From: UTCFX2 sp963726375
Lineage (GTDB): Bacteria > Chloroflexota > Anaerolineae > Anaerolineales > UBA4823
Direction of reading: 5' to 3'
NCBI GenBank assembly: GCA_963726375.1
Contig: CAVSCE010000013.1
Coordinates: forward strand, 62,001 to 126,000
DNA length: 64,000 bases
Part shown: positions 47,279-58,200 of the stretch, piece after piece
How the letters are laid out: each line of letters begins with the position of its first letter
Position numbering within the stretch: the stretch's first letter is position 1
Made by a program: the position numbers and the translations under genes
The notes under the pieces: model-generated
Seen by the model: the letters and a program-made list of their open reading frames with translations, nothing else
The model's database searches: none
What the model was told of the DNA's origin: nothing

Positions 47279-49486
47279 TCAACCCGGATCAGGTATGGAA
47301 CATTCGAAAACCCCGCCCATTTTCTGTGGAAATGGGATTCCCCAATTCGCCATCGGCCAATCTGCTGGAATTGGTCCTTCTTCAGAACGCAGTGGTGCTT
47401 CGAATGCAATTTGGCCGCTTCGTACATGCACAGTGATCGCCTGCAATTCCGCGCCTGATTCAATTTGGGCGATCATTGCCAGGAATTCCCCATCAGGACT
47501 CCATACTAAGCTTTCTGCGTGAGCCATGGGGAGAATCATCTGATATTCGGCCGTACTTAAATCTACCAGGTAAATGCCGGACAGCTCAGGGGTTGCACCT
47601 TCAGCAAACAGCGCGATCTGCCGGCTGTCGTTAGAGAAAACAAATGACTCGGTCTGGAGATCTGGAGCAGGCTGGTAAACCTTATCTGGCTCCCGAAGGT
47701 CTTGCCAGCGCAGGCTGTCATCCGGTATCGATGTCCCATCCGAGCCCGTGTTGAAAGCCAGTCGATATCCGTCAGGAGATCGGTCGCATCGCAGCATCCA
47801 TGGCAGCCCAAACGTTGTCGATCCAAGCAGATAGTTATCTGCAATCAGCTGGATCGGAACCTGAGAAGTATCGATTTGGAGGTTGGATGTTTCCAGATTA
47901 TTAGAAAACTGAAAAACAAGCTGGCTCTCGGCTGGACTGAAGCTGGTCGACGGCGGAGTAATAGGTCCGGTTGTGCGCTGTTCAAGCGTTGAGGCTGCGG
48001 TTGGTGTTGGATGGATAACTTGAATATTTTCAGATCTGCTGATTGAGCCTGACTGACCGACCATGCGAACAGAAGCTGCCAAACTTGCTGGAGGAAAGCT
48101 TTGATCGAAAGCGATGCTGGTGACAATTCGATCGGCCGTTAACAGTTCATAATCATCTCCGGCATAATCCTGCTGGCGTAAAATGACCCCGGTCATAGAA
48201 TTGATCCACAACCTGGCTTCCCGCTGACCGTACGGATTATGCCAGTCGACGACAATTGCGTCTCTGCTCTGAAAAGAGACTGTATCCTGGACCTGGAAGA
48301 ATCCATCTCCAGCCACCCAGGGAGAAGTTGATGGAAAAATCATGGACCTCAAGTCAACGTCCTGGATCAAGGTCATTGGCGATGGAACTGCCTTTTGATG
48401 ATAAGCCTGCTTTAACATTGGATTAAGATAAAACGCGTGGCTGTCTGTAAAGAAATAAGAACTGCTTGGATTTGTAGATAATAATCCAAAGACCTGGATG
48501 CCCTGGTCGGGTTGCCGAACCCAGAGCTGGTACCGGTAAATTCTTGGCGCACCGATGTAACCCTGCGGACCATATTCCAAAAATTGGAGGTCAGCCCAGA
48601 TGGTGTTCCATAAGCTAGCGCTTTCCATCAATTTTGCTTCGATCTCATCCGAGTCAGATAACCAGGTTAATGGTTTTGACTGACGGGCAGGTGTCGGTTG
48701 AATTGTCTGGGTTCCGTTCTGGGTTGAAACCGGTACAGATTTTCCGATCTGTCCATATAATTGGGTGACGATAAAAATGCCGATTGCAGCACATAGAAAG
48801 ATAGTGAGAGCGGCAACAAAAAATCCAACCCACCGCACAACTGGTGATATTCCGCTTTCGCGTGTTTTATTTTGAGCCTGTTTATACGCTGCTTGAATGA
48901 GCTCATCCAGGCTCCAATCCGGCGGCGAGTATCGATCCTGGATAATGGAAGCAGCAGTCTCATGAGATTCGGCTTCTTTTAGAGCAAACTCGCTTAAGGC
49001 ATTTGAAAACTTCCGCTCGAATACCGAGATTTGTAGGCTGATCGTTTTTTCTGATTTATTGAACAAATGCGAAATTGCTGAATCGGACCAGCTTAAACCA
49101 TAATGAAGCGCGCAAAGTACTCGCTCCATACGGTCAAATTTATCCAGCAATCGAACGATCCGGACACCGGCTTCCGATTTCGGGATGGGTAAATCCCTGC
49201 CAGGGATGGATTGAAAACCGCTGCTTCGACCTGCATTGATGAGCTGTTGAAAAAGCCTGTTAGCGTCAGGAGGAGAATGATCGCGTTCAAATTTCTGGAT
49301 GGCTTTTGAGAAAACCTGGATGACCAGCTCCCGGGCGGATACGCGATCATTCAGCAACGCCTGGGCGATGATCATAAGGGTTGGCGCCTGTTCGCGTCCG
49401 AATTGATCCATCAAAGTGGATCGCTGTGCTGGGTCAGTACTGGAGGAGGTGCTCGTCATCTCAAATCCATAAGGTTCAGTGCTCAT
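47279..49486 (-). CDS. Sigma-70-like domain fused to a transmembrane RseB/TolB-like sensor
   Basis: 735 residues, one intact frame, start after GAGGTGAGCG. Residues about 25-165 resemble an ECF sigma factor: a region-2-like helix (MIIAQALLNDRVSARELVIQVFSKAI) and a region-4-like HTH (FDRMERVLCALHYGLSWSDSAISHLFNKSEKTISLQISVFERKF). One membrane helix follows (about 222-244). Outside: a Thr/Pro linker, a LolA/RseB-like region (ending ARLWINSMTGVILRQQDY) and a TolB/WD40-like propeller part with SPDG repeats (SPDGYRLAF, SPDGEFLAM). This suggests a membrane-tethered regulator that senses envelope state. DNA binding and partner are inferred, not shown. Confidence 0.75.
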   Translation of the reverse strand: MSTEPYGFEMTSTSSSTDPAQRSTLMDQFGREQAPTLMIIAQALLNDRVSARELVIQVFSKAIQKFERDHSPPDANRLFQQLINAGRSSGFQSIPGRDLPIPKSEAGVRIVRLLDKFDRMERVLCALHYGLSWSDSAISHLFNKSEKTISLQISVFERKFSNALSEFALKEAESHETAASIIQDRYSPPDWSLDELIQAAYKQAQNKTRESGISPVVRWVGFFVAALTIFLCAAIGIFIVTQLYGQIGKSVPVSTQNGTQTIQPTPARQSKPLTWLSDSDEIEAKLMESASLWNTIWADLQFLEYGPQGYIGAPRIYRYQLWVRQPDQGIQVFGLLSTNPSSSYFFTDSHAFYLNPMLKQAYHQKAVPSPMTLIQDVDLRSMIFPSTSPWVAGDGFFQVQDTVSFQSRDAIVVDWHNPYGQREARLWINSMTGVILRQQDYAGDDYELLTADRIVTSIAFDQSFPPASLAASVRMVGQSGSISRSENIQVIHPTPTAASTLEQRTTGPITPPSTSFSPAESQLVFQFSNNLETSNLQIDTSQVPIQLIADNYLLGSTTFGLPWMLRCDRSPDGYRLAFNTGSDGTSIPDDSLRWQDLREPDKVYQPAPDLQTESFVFSNDSRQIALFAEGATPELSGIYLVDLSTAEYQMILPMAHAESLVWSPDGEFLAMIAQIESGAELQAITVHVRSGQIAFEAPLRSEEGPIPADWPMANWGIPFPQKMGGVFECSIPDPG

Positions 49487-49796
49487 CGCTCACCTCTTAA
49501 TTTTACCGCTTCCGATGAGATCACGAGCTATTGTCTGCTGGAACAGTCTCGGTACGAGAGTGAGAAAATCCTTCATGGGATTGGATTATTAACTAATAAA
49601 AATATGACCTCAAAAGCCATTTCTATGATTCTACCAGGATCGCCTGCTGTAAGCAGATTTCCGATTCCAACTGGATCGTCGAGAACAAAAGTCAGTGTAT
49701 ACTCGTTAAAAAGAAGAATAAATATGTATAAAAAATTCAGATGGAATAAAGCTGCAAATACTCATGAATGGATAGGCAGTATGAAAGGCTTTGCTT
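49487..49796. other. Intergenic region, 310 bases
   Basis: It lies between the divergent sigma-like fusion and the TolB-like lipoprotein. It is A/T-richer than its surroundings and holds only short ORFs without recognisable similarity (for example 29 codons from 49723). No clear hairpin or consensus promoter pair stands out. Confidence 0.5.
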
Positions 49797-51154
49797 ATGT
49801 CAATAAATCGTAAAATCTCTCTCTTGTTTGCATTTTGTTTCCTGCTCCTGACGAATCTTGCATGTAGTTACCTTACCACAAAGTCTCCAATCTCTGGAGC
49901 AGTGCAGACACCTTCAGCCATCATGGAGTCCACCCAGACAGATAGCAGCACACCTGCAGAACCCACAGAGACAGTCCAGGCGACGATGCCACCTGCGCTC
50001 GTGAACGAATCACTGCGGGTGGCTTACACGAGCAGCGAAACGCTCTACCTCTGGGAACGGGGTGAGGTTCGTCAGCTCACCTTTGAAGGTGATGCCTTTT
50101 CTCCAAAAATTTCTCCCGACGGCAGCAAGATCGCCTTTTTAAGGACTGCAGATGAATTTCACCTCGAGATTTGGATGGTCAATTCAGATGGCTCCGGTGA
50201 ACGCCGCTTGGTCAGTGTAGCGGACATGGACAAGATTGGTGGAAGTGTGCGCGACCCTGCATCCATCGCTATAAATCCTTATCATTTCGATTGGCTTCCC
50301 GATTCGAACACACTTGCGTTTAATTCGCATCAAGTCTTCCAGGGTCCGGGTTTGGAGCTGCTCAATGATCTCAATCTTGTCAATTCCTCGACGATTGAGG
50401 TAAAGAACCTTTTCCTTTCCGGCTGGGGTGGTGAATTCGCATTTTCTCCGGATGGAAGTCAGGTGGTCATCTCGCAGCCGGATAAGATCATCCTTTCGAA
50501 TTCAGACGGCAGTGATTATCGGACCGTGCTGACTTACGATGCTGTTACGACGTATTCAGAATACCGTTATTATGCTGTCCCTGTCTGGTCGGCAGAAAAT
50601 GACTCTTAATGGTCGCTATTCCCCCAATCGATCCGCTTGCAGGATTTGACCAGCTTACAGAGCTCTGGGAAATACCAACAGACGGTTCGCCTCCAACTGA
50701 AACCGGAAGCGTAGCGGCAGTTCCATTTTTTGAACAACCTGTACTGTTTTCCCCTCATCTGCAGCGGATCGCGTTTACAAGAGAAGTGGGACTGCCGGAG
50801 CAAAACCGTCGAGAGCTCTTGCTGGCGGATTCCAGCGGAAATGGTGAATGGCTGGCTGCCCAAAATGGAGCTATCAGTTTCCAGGGGTGGGCTCCTTCAG
50901 GGGATCGGTTTGCTTACTCTTCGGGTGAATATGGTGAATCCTGGATTGGCAGCTTCTTAGATTCCCCCCAACCTCTGGGAGCAGACTTTACCAATATTCA
51001 AAATCTGAGCTGGGTGACCGAAAACCAGTTTCTGTACTGGAAGCAAGTTGATGGCGCTTTCGAGATTCGATTGAGTACCTCGGAAGGCACCTCAATCCTG
51101 CTTGATACGACCTTCGGAGAGCCTCCTAACTTTTCATATACGATGATTAATTAG
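49797..51154 (+). CDS. TolB/WD40-like beta-propeller lipoprotein (one frame change)
   Basis: Signal peptide with lipobox (FCFLLLTNLAC), then a Thr/Pro/Ser linker and propeller blades with the WD40-like motif (FSPKISPDGSKIAFLR, FDWLPDSNTLAFNS, FAFSPDGSQVVIS). The frame breaks near 50607 where AENDS stops; the next frame continues MVAIPPIDPLAG and further blades (FSPHLQRIAFTR, WAPSGDRFAYSS). Joined about 452 residues. The fold is the same type as in the C-terminal part of the divergent sigma-like fusion. Probably an outer-face sensor or scaffold; function unknown. Confidence 0.83.
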
Positions 51155-51247
51155 ACAATCAGACGAATTATTATTGCGAATCCAGTTGCAACCAGCTGAA
51201 TTTGGTGCAACTGGTATAACAATTGCATCTCTTCTTCACGAGGCTGT

Positions 51248-52477
51248 ATGATGAAATCCACTGCACCTGATATTCGGATTTTCCCGCCCTTCACGAAGTT
51301 GTCGGCATCTTCGCGCCGATCTCTTCAAAAAAGGCTTCGGAAATTTCATTTTAGTGAAGAACAGCTGATTATTGAGCGTAATCAGCGCGGCCAGTTCTTT
51401 GCGATAGTCGGTGAAGGGGTGCTTGAGCTTCAAGCAGTCGATGGCACGGAATATATCCGGATGCCTGGCGACTGGTTTGGAGAAGAAATGCTGATTTCCG
51501 ATGCTCCCAGCAAATATCGAGCTGTCGCACGCACAGATTTGACATTGTGGGTACTTACTCGGCGGGAATGGTTGAACGCTGGGATGCTATCTCCTGTTCC
51601 ACATAAAACCAAACAGAAAAACAGCCGGCATACGATCCGCCCATTATTGTTTGGAATGATTATTCTGGTATTAGCGTGGATCATACTTTCGAAAGACGTT
51701 TTCCATTATTCCAATCAGAAGATAACTGGAATCTTGCTTCATGCAGATCGACCGGATCTTGCAGAAGCTTATCTGCAATTCGCTGTAAGATTAAAGCCTG
51801 ATTCGTCCCTTGAACATGATCTATTGGGATATTCGCAATATATTCAGGGTGAGAATGAAGCCGCATTGGCTTCTTTTGAAAAAGCAGTTCATCTGGATCC
51901 TGATCTGGCTTCTGCAAGAAACAATCTTGGGGTATTGTGGCTGGAACAGGGTAAAGCCGATCTCTCGCTTGACCAATTTCTTAAGGCAATCGAGCTGGAT
52001 CCTGGAAACAGTGGGATCTACTTTAACCTTGGGAACGCTCGCCTTGAAGCAGGTGATTATTTATCAGCGGCCTACGCATATCAACGGGCTTATCAGTTGG
52101 ATCCTGAGTTGATTGAAGCCGGTGAGAATTGGGCAGTGTGTCTGATGCAGTTGGGTGAGTTGGACCAAGCCCGCTTGGCCTGGAAGACCATCATAGAGGA
52201 ATTTCCGAATAACGCGCGGGCGCTTCAAGGATTAGGAGTGTTGGACTTCGAGCAGGGGAATGTGGCTTCAGCGCTAGCAAACCTGGAAGCGGCGCAGAAG
52301 GCTGATCCTCAGGTGGCTGCTACCTATCTATACCTCGGTTTAGCGTTGGAGTCGCTTAATCAACCTGACAGAGCAGAAGTCGAATTTGAGCATGCCCTGG
52401 AGCTGAGTCAAGATCCTGTGTTGGTTGAACTGGCAATGAAACATCTGAAAAGCCTAAAACAAGAAACGGGGCAGTAA
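51248..52477 (+). CDS. Cyclic-nucleotide-binding-like, single-pass membrane protein with TPR repeats
   Basis: 409 residues. N-terminal cNMP-binding-like domain (about 10-120: FTKLSASSRRSLQKRLRKFHFSEEQLIIERNQ; VGEGVLELQ; MPGDWFGEEMLI; RTDLTLWVLTRREW), one membrane helix (about 137-155), then at least five TPR units outside or in (ALASFEKAVHLDPDLASARNNLGVLW; SLDQFLKAIELDPGNSGIYFNLGNARLEAG and so on). The phosphate-binding cassette lacks the full RxA signature, so nucleotide binding is uncertain. Frame intact. A sensor or assembly role is inferred. Confidence 0.85.
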   Translation: MMKSTAPDIRIFPPFTKLSASSRRSLQKRLRKFHFSEEQLIIERNQRGQFFAIVGEGVLELQAVDGTEYIRMPGDWFGEEMLISDAPSKYRAVARTDLTLWVLTRREWLNAGMLSPVPHKTKQKNSRHTIRPLLFGMIILVLAWIILSKDVFHYSNQKITGILLHADRPDLAEAYLQFAVRLKPDSSLEHDLLGYSQYIQGENEAALASFEKAVHLDPDLASARNNLGVLWLEQGKADLSLDQFLKAIELDPGNSGIYFNLGNARLEAGDYLSAAYAYQRAYQLDPELIEAGENWAVCLMQLGELDQARLAWKTIIEEFPNNARALQGLGVLDFEQGNVASALANLEAAQKADPQVAATYLYLGLALESLNQPDRAEVEFEHALELSQDPVLVELAMKHLKSLKQETGQ

Positions 52478-52567
52478 GGCTTAATGCAGAAAGGAGGTGT
52501 CTGGGAACGTTATTTATGCAACCTATTTTGTGAAGTTTTGAAAAACATGTTCTAGAGGAGATTTCAG

Positions 52568-52996
52568 ATGAAAAAGATTCGTATTTTGATGATTGTGACT
52601 GTCTTGATTACCCTGCTGGTCCCAATGTCCGTAATGGCGGCGGGAACATTCTACTGCAGTGCGTTGATCTCGTCTGGCGGGAATGGGACATGGCACAACC
52701 CCTGGGCTTGCAGTACGGATGCCCAGCTGGACACTGTAATCTTTGATTACATATGCCAGGATTACGGCGGTGGTCATCTCTACCGGATTTTTTCTGGTAG
52801 TTATGTGTACTACCGGATTGAATGGGTTCCTGGGGCGCAGGGCTGCAGAATAACCTACACGGCTGAGTACCCGGGCTACCCCCCAAACACGGGACCAGAT
52901 TTGCCGCTCCCGTTGATTTTGGCTGCCGTTGGTGCAGTAGGAGCTGTCCTTCTGTTAGGCGGGCTGACTCTGCGCCGCAAGTCACAGGCAAGCTGA
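52568..52996 (+). CDS. Secreted small protein with PPNTG-type sorting signal
   Basis: 142 residues. Signal peptide MKKIRILMIVTVLITLLVPMSVMA, then a mature part with four cysteines (YCSA, WACST, YICQD, GCRI) that could form two disulfides. The C-terminus has the three parts of a cell-wall sorting signal: PPNTG, a hydrophobic helix (LILAAVGAVGAVLLLGGL) and a basic tail (RRK). The sorting box differs from LPxTG by Pro in the first position. A sortase gene follows 157 bases later on the same strand. The function of the mature part is unknown. Confidence 0.8.
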   Translation: MKKIRILMIVTVLITLLVPMSVMAAGTFYCSALISSGGNGTWHNPWACSTDAQLDTVIFDYICQDYGGGHLYRIFSGSYVYYRIEWVPGAQGCRITYTAEYPGYPPNTGPDLPLPLILAAVGAVGAVLLLGGLTLRRKSQAS

Positions 52997-53046
52997 TTCT
53001 TTTGGGAGTTGTGCTCAGATACAGTCATGTTTTTTGTGACCGCTTT

Positions 53047-53079
53047 CCGCAGGAACGATCTGCTGGGTCGTTCCTGCGG
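53047..53079 (+). terminator. Strong hairpin between sorting substrate and sortase
   Basis: CCGCAGGAACGA / TCGTTCCTGCGG, 12-bp perfect stem, nine-base loop, no T-tract on either side. It may be a partial terminator or an RNA-stability element. Confidence 0.6.
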
Positions 53080-53153
53080 GGGCGATGATCCAAAATTGAA
53101 TGCAATCTCGAAGCATCCGAGGATTACAATAGAAATCAATTCGATCCCCAACA

Positions 53154-54246
53154 ATGAAAACCAAGATTCCAATGACTGCCTCGACTGCTTCAAAAAAAGG
53201 TACTGATTCCCATAAAAAGCGATCGCATGTGATTGGCGATATCCTGATTTTCGTTGGGGGATTAATGCTTGCGGTTGTTTTTTTGATGGGGGTGAAGGTG
53301 ATCATGGTCTCTCAGCCCTCCTCTGCGGGGGCATTTCTTATTTCTTCTGCCCAGGTTAAACCTTCCGTTCCCTACGTACGAAAAATATGAACAGTCCTCG
53401 ATTATAGCGGACCTGCCAGTAATAGCTACGGAAATTGTCCCACAGGTTGTTACCGAGGCGACGAAAAGCATCCTCCCTGCAGCAGCAGAAACACCAGCTG
53501 TCATAAGCACGACACCAGAGCCAACCATCGCTGTCCTTTCCACACCTGAACCATATCCCGAGAGCGGGAATCAGACCTCGCCCCCTGTAATTATGGAAGG
53601 AGTTCGACCCCAATCCACTGCCCATGCTGAGCTGATTGTTTCAGAGAATTTTCTTCCTTTGATTGTGAATATGGAGCCACAGCAAATCATTGAACCAGTA
53701 ATTGAACCTGTCGGCAACCCAATTGCTGTCCTGGGTCCTTCAGCAGGACAAGTTGTCCGTCTGGTTATCCCTGACATCAATGTTGACCGGGCGGTCGTGC
53801 CGATGGATTTTAAAAGAGGGGATGGGAACCAGGTTGAGTGGAATACAGACGCATTATTTGCCAACAATAATCGCTCGGATCTGGTCGGACAGATGGCGAC
53901 TTCGGTCAATCCGGGAGATGGCGGGAATATCGTCCTGGTCGGCCACAATTATAATAACGGTTGGAATGCATCCGCTGGTGTCTTCGTTAACCTTCAGAAG
54001 CTTCATCCCGGAAGCGTAATTTTGGTAACAGCCTCAGATGGAAGAGAATTTCGATATGTGGTCAAGATCGTAAAGAAAGTACCATGGAGCAAGCAGAACT
54101 CAGCTGAATTACAGAAACATCAAAAGTATCTCTGGCCGACAGAAAACGAACAGCTAACATTAGTCACCTGCGGAGGGGAGGTGCTTTTCACCTGGTCGGC
54201 TCGAATATATGTGGTTGCTGTTCCCGAAACGAAAACAGGCGGTTAG
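53154..54246 (+). CDS. Sortase (one frame change in the linker)
   Basis: Membrane transpeptidase that cleaves sorting signals. The start MKTKIPMTASTASKK leads into one membrane helix (VIGDILIFVGGLMLAVVFLMGV). The frame changes between about 53300 and 53390; the other frame holds a long Thr/Pro/Glu linker and the catalytic domain: RLVIPDINVDRAVV, the histidine in IVLVGHNYNNG, the active cysteine in LTLVTCGG, and the arginine in SARIYVVAV. All three catalytic residues are present. Joined about 364 residues. Sortase class (D/E/F-like) cannot be set by eye. Likely acts on the preceding protein. Confidence 0.9.
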
Positions 54247-55112
54247 ATTTCGAAGGGATTGGGCCCGATTGCAATTGGACGAGTCCGATCAGCGATCCAC
54301 TCGCTCCATGAGCCAGCATAGAATTTTGCTTCACCCAATCCTGCTACCATTAAAGCTAAAACGCTGTGTATCGATGTAACCCCCGAGCCGCAGTAAAAAA
54401 CAACTCGATCGCTAGATACTCCCATCAGTTCTTTGCTGTAGAATTCATATAGCTCGTCTGGAGATCGAAAGATCCCGTCGTCGGTTAAGTTTTTTGTATA
54501 GGGGATATTTATCGCGCCAGGAATGTGACCGGCGATCGGATCTATCGGCTCGACTGCGCCAGAATAGCGTTCGGGGGCGCGTGCATCCACAAGACGAAAG
54601 CTCGAGTCCTGTCGAATTCTATCTGCTTCATCAGCAAGCACAAATTGTAATGGATTGGATTTCGCTTTAAAAGCCTGCGGCTGGCGCATTTCTTTGCCTC
54701 CGCGTGTAGGTCGGTCTTCGTTCAGCCATTTTTGCCAGCCCCCATCCAAAACGGCCACAGAATCGTGTCCAAGCCAGCGCAGCATCCACCATAATCTCAC
54801 GGCAGCCAGCGAGCCGCCTTGATCATCGTATGCAATAACCTGAGTGTGATTTCCTATTCCCATCTCACCAAACCGGCGGGCTGTCTCTTCTGGAGCAGGC
54901 ATCGGGTGCCGTCCGGTTTTTCCAGGAATGACCTCAGTTGATAGATCACGATTTAGGTGGGCATAGATCGCGCCGGGGATATGCGCCCGCTGATAAAGCG
55001 CCTCCTTTTCATCCGGCGATAGTAATGCGAAACGACAGTCAACTATCAACCAGTCAGGCTCGTTTAATTGATTCGCAAGTTCGTCTGTTGAGATTAATAA
55101 TCGATAAACCAT
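54243..55112 (-). CDS. sseA: Thiosulfate / 3-mercaptopyruvate sulfurtransferase (two rhodanese domains)
   Basis: Transfers sulfur to cyanide, thioredoxin or other acceptors. 289 residues with two rhodanese domains: the N-terminal inactive copy (WLIVDCRFALL, HIPGAIYAHLNRDLS) and the C-terminal catalytic copy (LVDARAPERYSG, HIPGAINIPY, active loop VFYCGSGVTS). The CGSGVT loop points to 3-mercaptopyruvate rather than thiosulfate as preferred substrate (CRKGVT). Frame intact. It is convergent with the sortase gene by four bases. Confidence 0.93.
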   Translation of the reverse strand: MVYRLLISTDELANQLNEPDWLIVDCRFALLSPDEKEALYQRAHIPGAIYAHLNRDLSTEVIPGKTGRHPMPAPEETARRFGEMGIGNHTQVIAYDDQGGSLAAVRLWWMLRWLGHDSVAVLDGGWQKWLNEDRPTRGGKEMRQPQAFKAKSNPLQFVLADEADRIRQDSSFRLVDARAPERYSGAVEPIDPIAGHIPGAINIPYTKNLTDDGIFRSPDELYEFYSKELMGVSSDRVVFYCGSGVTSIHSVLALMVAGLGEAKFYAGSWSEWIADRTRPIAIGPNPFEI

Positions 55113-55209
55113 GGATTATCCACCTCATTAATTATATCAAAATTGAATTCGATTATTGGCTTTACCTCCCCAAGCCTCTATGGGATAATCTGGTAATAAA
55201 TCAAGATAA

Positions 55210-58200
55210 ATGAAAAAGTTGGAAGAGGCGGTCATAAATCCTGGTTGGTTGAAAATTCAAAAATATCGGCTTGAATTTCATATTTCACGGCAGGCGCGCG
55301 AAAAGTATAGGTTCGATGATGAGTTATTTTCAACCAATGGAAACGTAATCCTCACGAATTTTCGAGCAGCTCGTCAATTTGCCCAGGCCATGAATGCCCG
55401 CCGGGATCTGGTTGCCCATCCCGAAACGGCTGTTCGCGCAGGTCAGATTAACGCGATGGGATTGATTGACGAAATCCTTCACCAATTGATAGAAGAATAT
55501 CGTAAGCAAATCGATCCCACTATCCTGGAAAAAGCCTTAGCATGGGTGAGCCAGCAGTTTAGTGAAGCGGATGTTGATAAAACTCTGTTGGTTTTTGCTG
55601 AACAATTTCCACCGCTTAGTGTTTATAAGAGATTGAACACTCCGGACGAATACATCAAAGGGTATTCGCTGCGTTTAGATGGAAGGCAGGTTTCAAATCG
55701 AGAGCTTCTGCTGGAAGAAATGTTGATGCTCTGGTTGTCGAATGAAAATCCTGCATTCTCACCTTTCAAAGAGCTATTTGATGATCGAGATTTGCGAGAG
55801 AAAACCATCTATTCGAAAATCCTACCGGAGCTGCACACATTTTTTGAAGCCCAACCTAAATTTGGTCCTGAAAATGAAAGCTTATTGAACATGCTCCTGG
55901 CGCCTTCTCGCCTGCATCCGCATTCTCTCTCTGCCCAGCTTGAATTTATGCGCACTCGCTGGGGGGGATTTATCTCAATCATCCTGGCCCGCCTTCTCAG
56001 CAGCCTGGATCTGATTCGGGAGGAGGAAAAACCCGTCTTTGGTGTGGGCGGACAACCTGAGTCGTTGGTCTATGAATTCAAAGGCCCAGAGTACGAAATC
56101 GAGCCAGAGCGATTCAGCCAGGACGTTTTTTGGATGCCCAATTTGGTGCTGATGGCAAAAAACAGTTATGTATGGCTGGACCAGCTGTCCAGAAAATACC
56201 ACATGCCGATTGCTCATCTGGATCAGGTTCCCGATGAAGAATTAGAGATGCTTGCTCGCTGGGGTATCACAGGATTATGGCTGATCGGATTGTGGGAGCG
56301 CAGCAGAGCTTCCCAGACGATCAAACAGCTTCGTGGAAATCAGGATGCAGTCGCTTCGGCCTATTCTCTCTTCAGCTATGATATCGCCGCAGATTTGGGG
56401 GGTGAACAGGCTTTTCATGTATTGCGAGAAAAAGCCTGGAAAAGGGGCATCCGCCTGGCTTCTGATATGGTGCCCAATCACATGGGGATCGACTCTCGTT
56501 GGGTGGTTGAGCATCCTGATTGGTTCATTCAGCTTGATTACCCACCTTTCCCTGCCTATACCTTCAACGGACCGGATCTCTCATGGGATGAACGGGTTGG
56601 AATCCAAATCGAAGATCATTATTATGACAATTCAGATGCCGCGGTGGTCTTCAAGCGAACCGATCGTTGGACCGGTCAAGAACGCTACGTTTACCACGGC
56701 AATGACGGGACATCCATGCCCTGGAATGATACCGCTCAGTTGAATTATTTGCTTCCCGAAGTACGCGAAGCTGTTATCCAGACGATATTGCATGTTGCTC
56801 GAAAATTCCCGATCATCCGTTTTGATGCTGCGATGACACTGGCTAAGCGCCATTACCAGCGCCTCTGGTTCCCCGAACCCGGTTCAGGTGGAGATATCCC
56901 CAGCCGGGCAGAGCATGGGCTATCGAAATATCATTTTGACCAGGCGTTTCCTGAGGAATTCTGGCGGTCGGTCGTTGATCGTGTTGCGCAGGAAGCTCCG
57001 GATACGCTTCTGCTAGCGGAAGCTTTTTGGCTTATGGAGGGTTATTTTGTCCGGACCCTGGGCATGCATCGTGTATACAACAGCGCATTCATGAATATGC
57101 TCCGAGACGAAAAGAATCAAGAATACCGCCTGGCAATTAAAAACACGATTGAATTTGATCCGGAAATCTTAAAACGCTATGTCAATTTCATGAATAACCC
57201 CGATGAGCGCACAGCTCTCGACCAGTTTGGTAATGGGGACAAGTATTTTGGTGTATGCACTCTGCTTGCCACACTGCCGGGACTGCCGATGATTGGTCAC
57301 GGTCAGATTGAGGGTTTTGCGGAAAAATATGGGATGGAATTCCGATATCCGAAATGGCACGAACAAGCCGATACAGGCCTTGTTGGACGACATGAACGCG
57401 AGATCTTCCCGCTTCTTCACCGCCGTTATATTTTTGCCGAAGCTGTGAATTTTCGTCTTTACGATTTTTTCACGCCGGAAGGGTATGTCAATGAAGACGT
57501 TTTCGCATATTCGAATCAGGCAGGTGATCAGCGCGGTCTGATTATTTACCACAATCGATATGCTGAAACCCGCGGCTGGATTCGGATGTCTGCTGCGTAT
57601 CCATTCAAATCTCCCGGAGGGGAGGAAAAAATTATCCAACAAACCGCGCTGTCTGAAGCACTTGGCATTCATGATGAGGCGGACCACTACATCATTTACC
57701 GAGAGAACATCAGTGGATTAGAATACATCCGACCGAGCTCAAAGTTTTCACAGGAGGGGCTTTACATCGAGTTGAGGGCTTATCAATGTCTGGTGTTTTT
57801 AGATTTTCGTGAGGTCAAGGATGATGAGAAAAACAACCTTGCTCACATCAATGCGTTTCTGGATGGGAAAGGTGTGGTCAGCATTATGGATGCCTCCCAT
57901 GAGATGGAACTCCGCAGCATCCTCGAGCCATTCAAAGAGCTCGTGAACCCCGGGATGATCCAATGGATGATCCGCAACCGGGTGGATTCCGAATCATATG
58001 ACCCGATGGCTTTTTCTACAGCTTTAACTGAATTAGATCAGAAAACGAAGCTGCTTCTTGAAGCAATCAGCTTTTTTACCGAATCCGATGGTGATATAAA
58101 AAATATTGTGGATGCGGTCCATGCAGATATTGAATCGTTACTATTGATTCCCAACTTCTTTAAAGTAGTGCCAGATGAAAGCGACGCTGGTTTAGACCAG

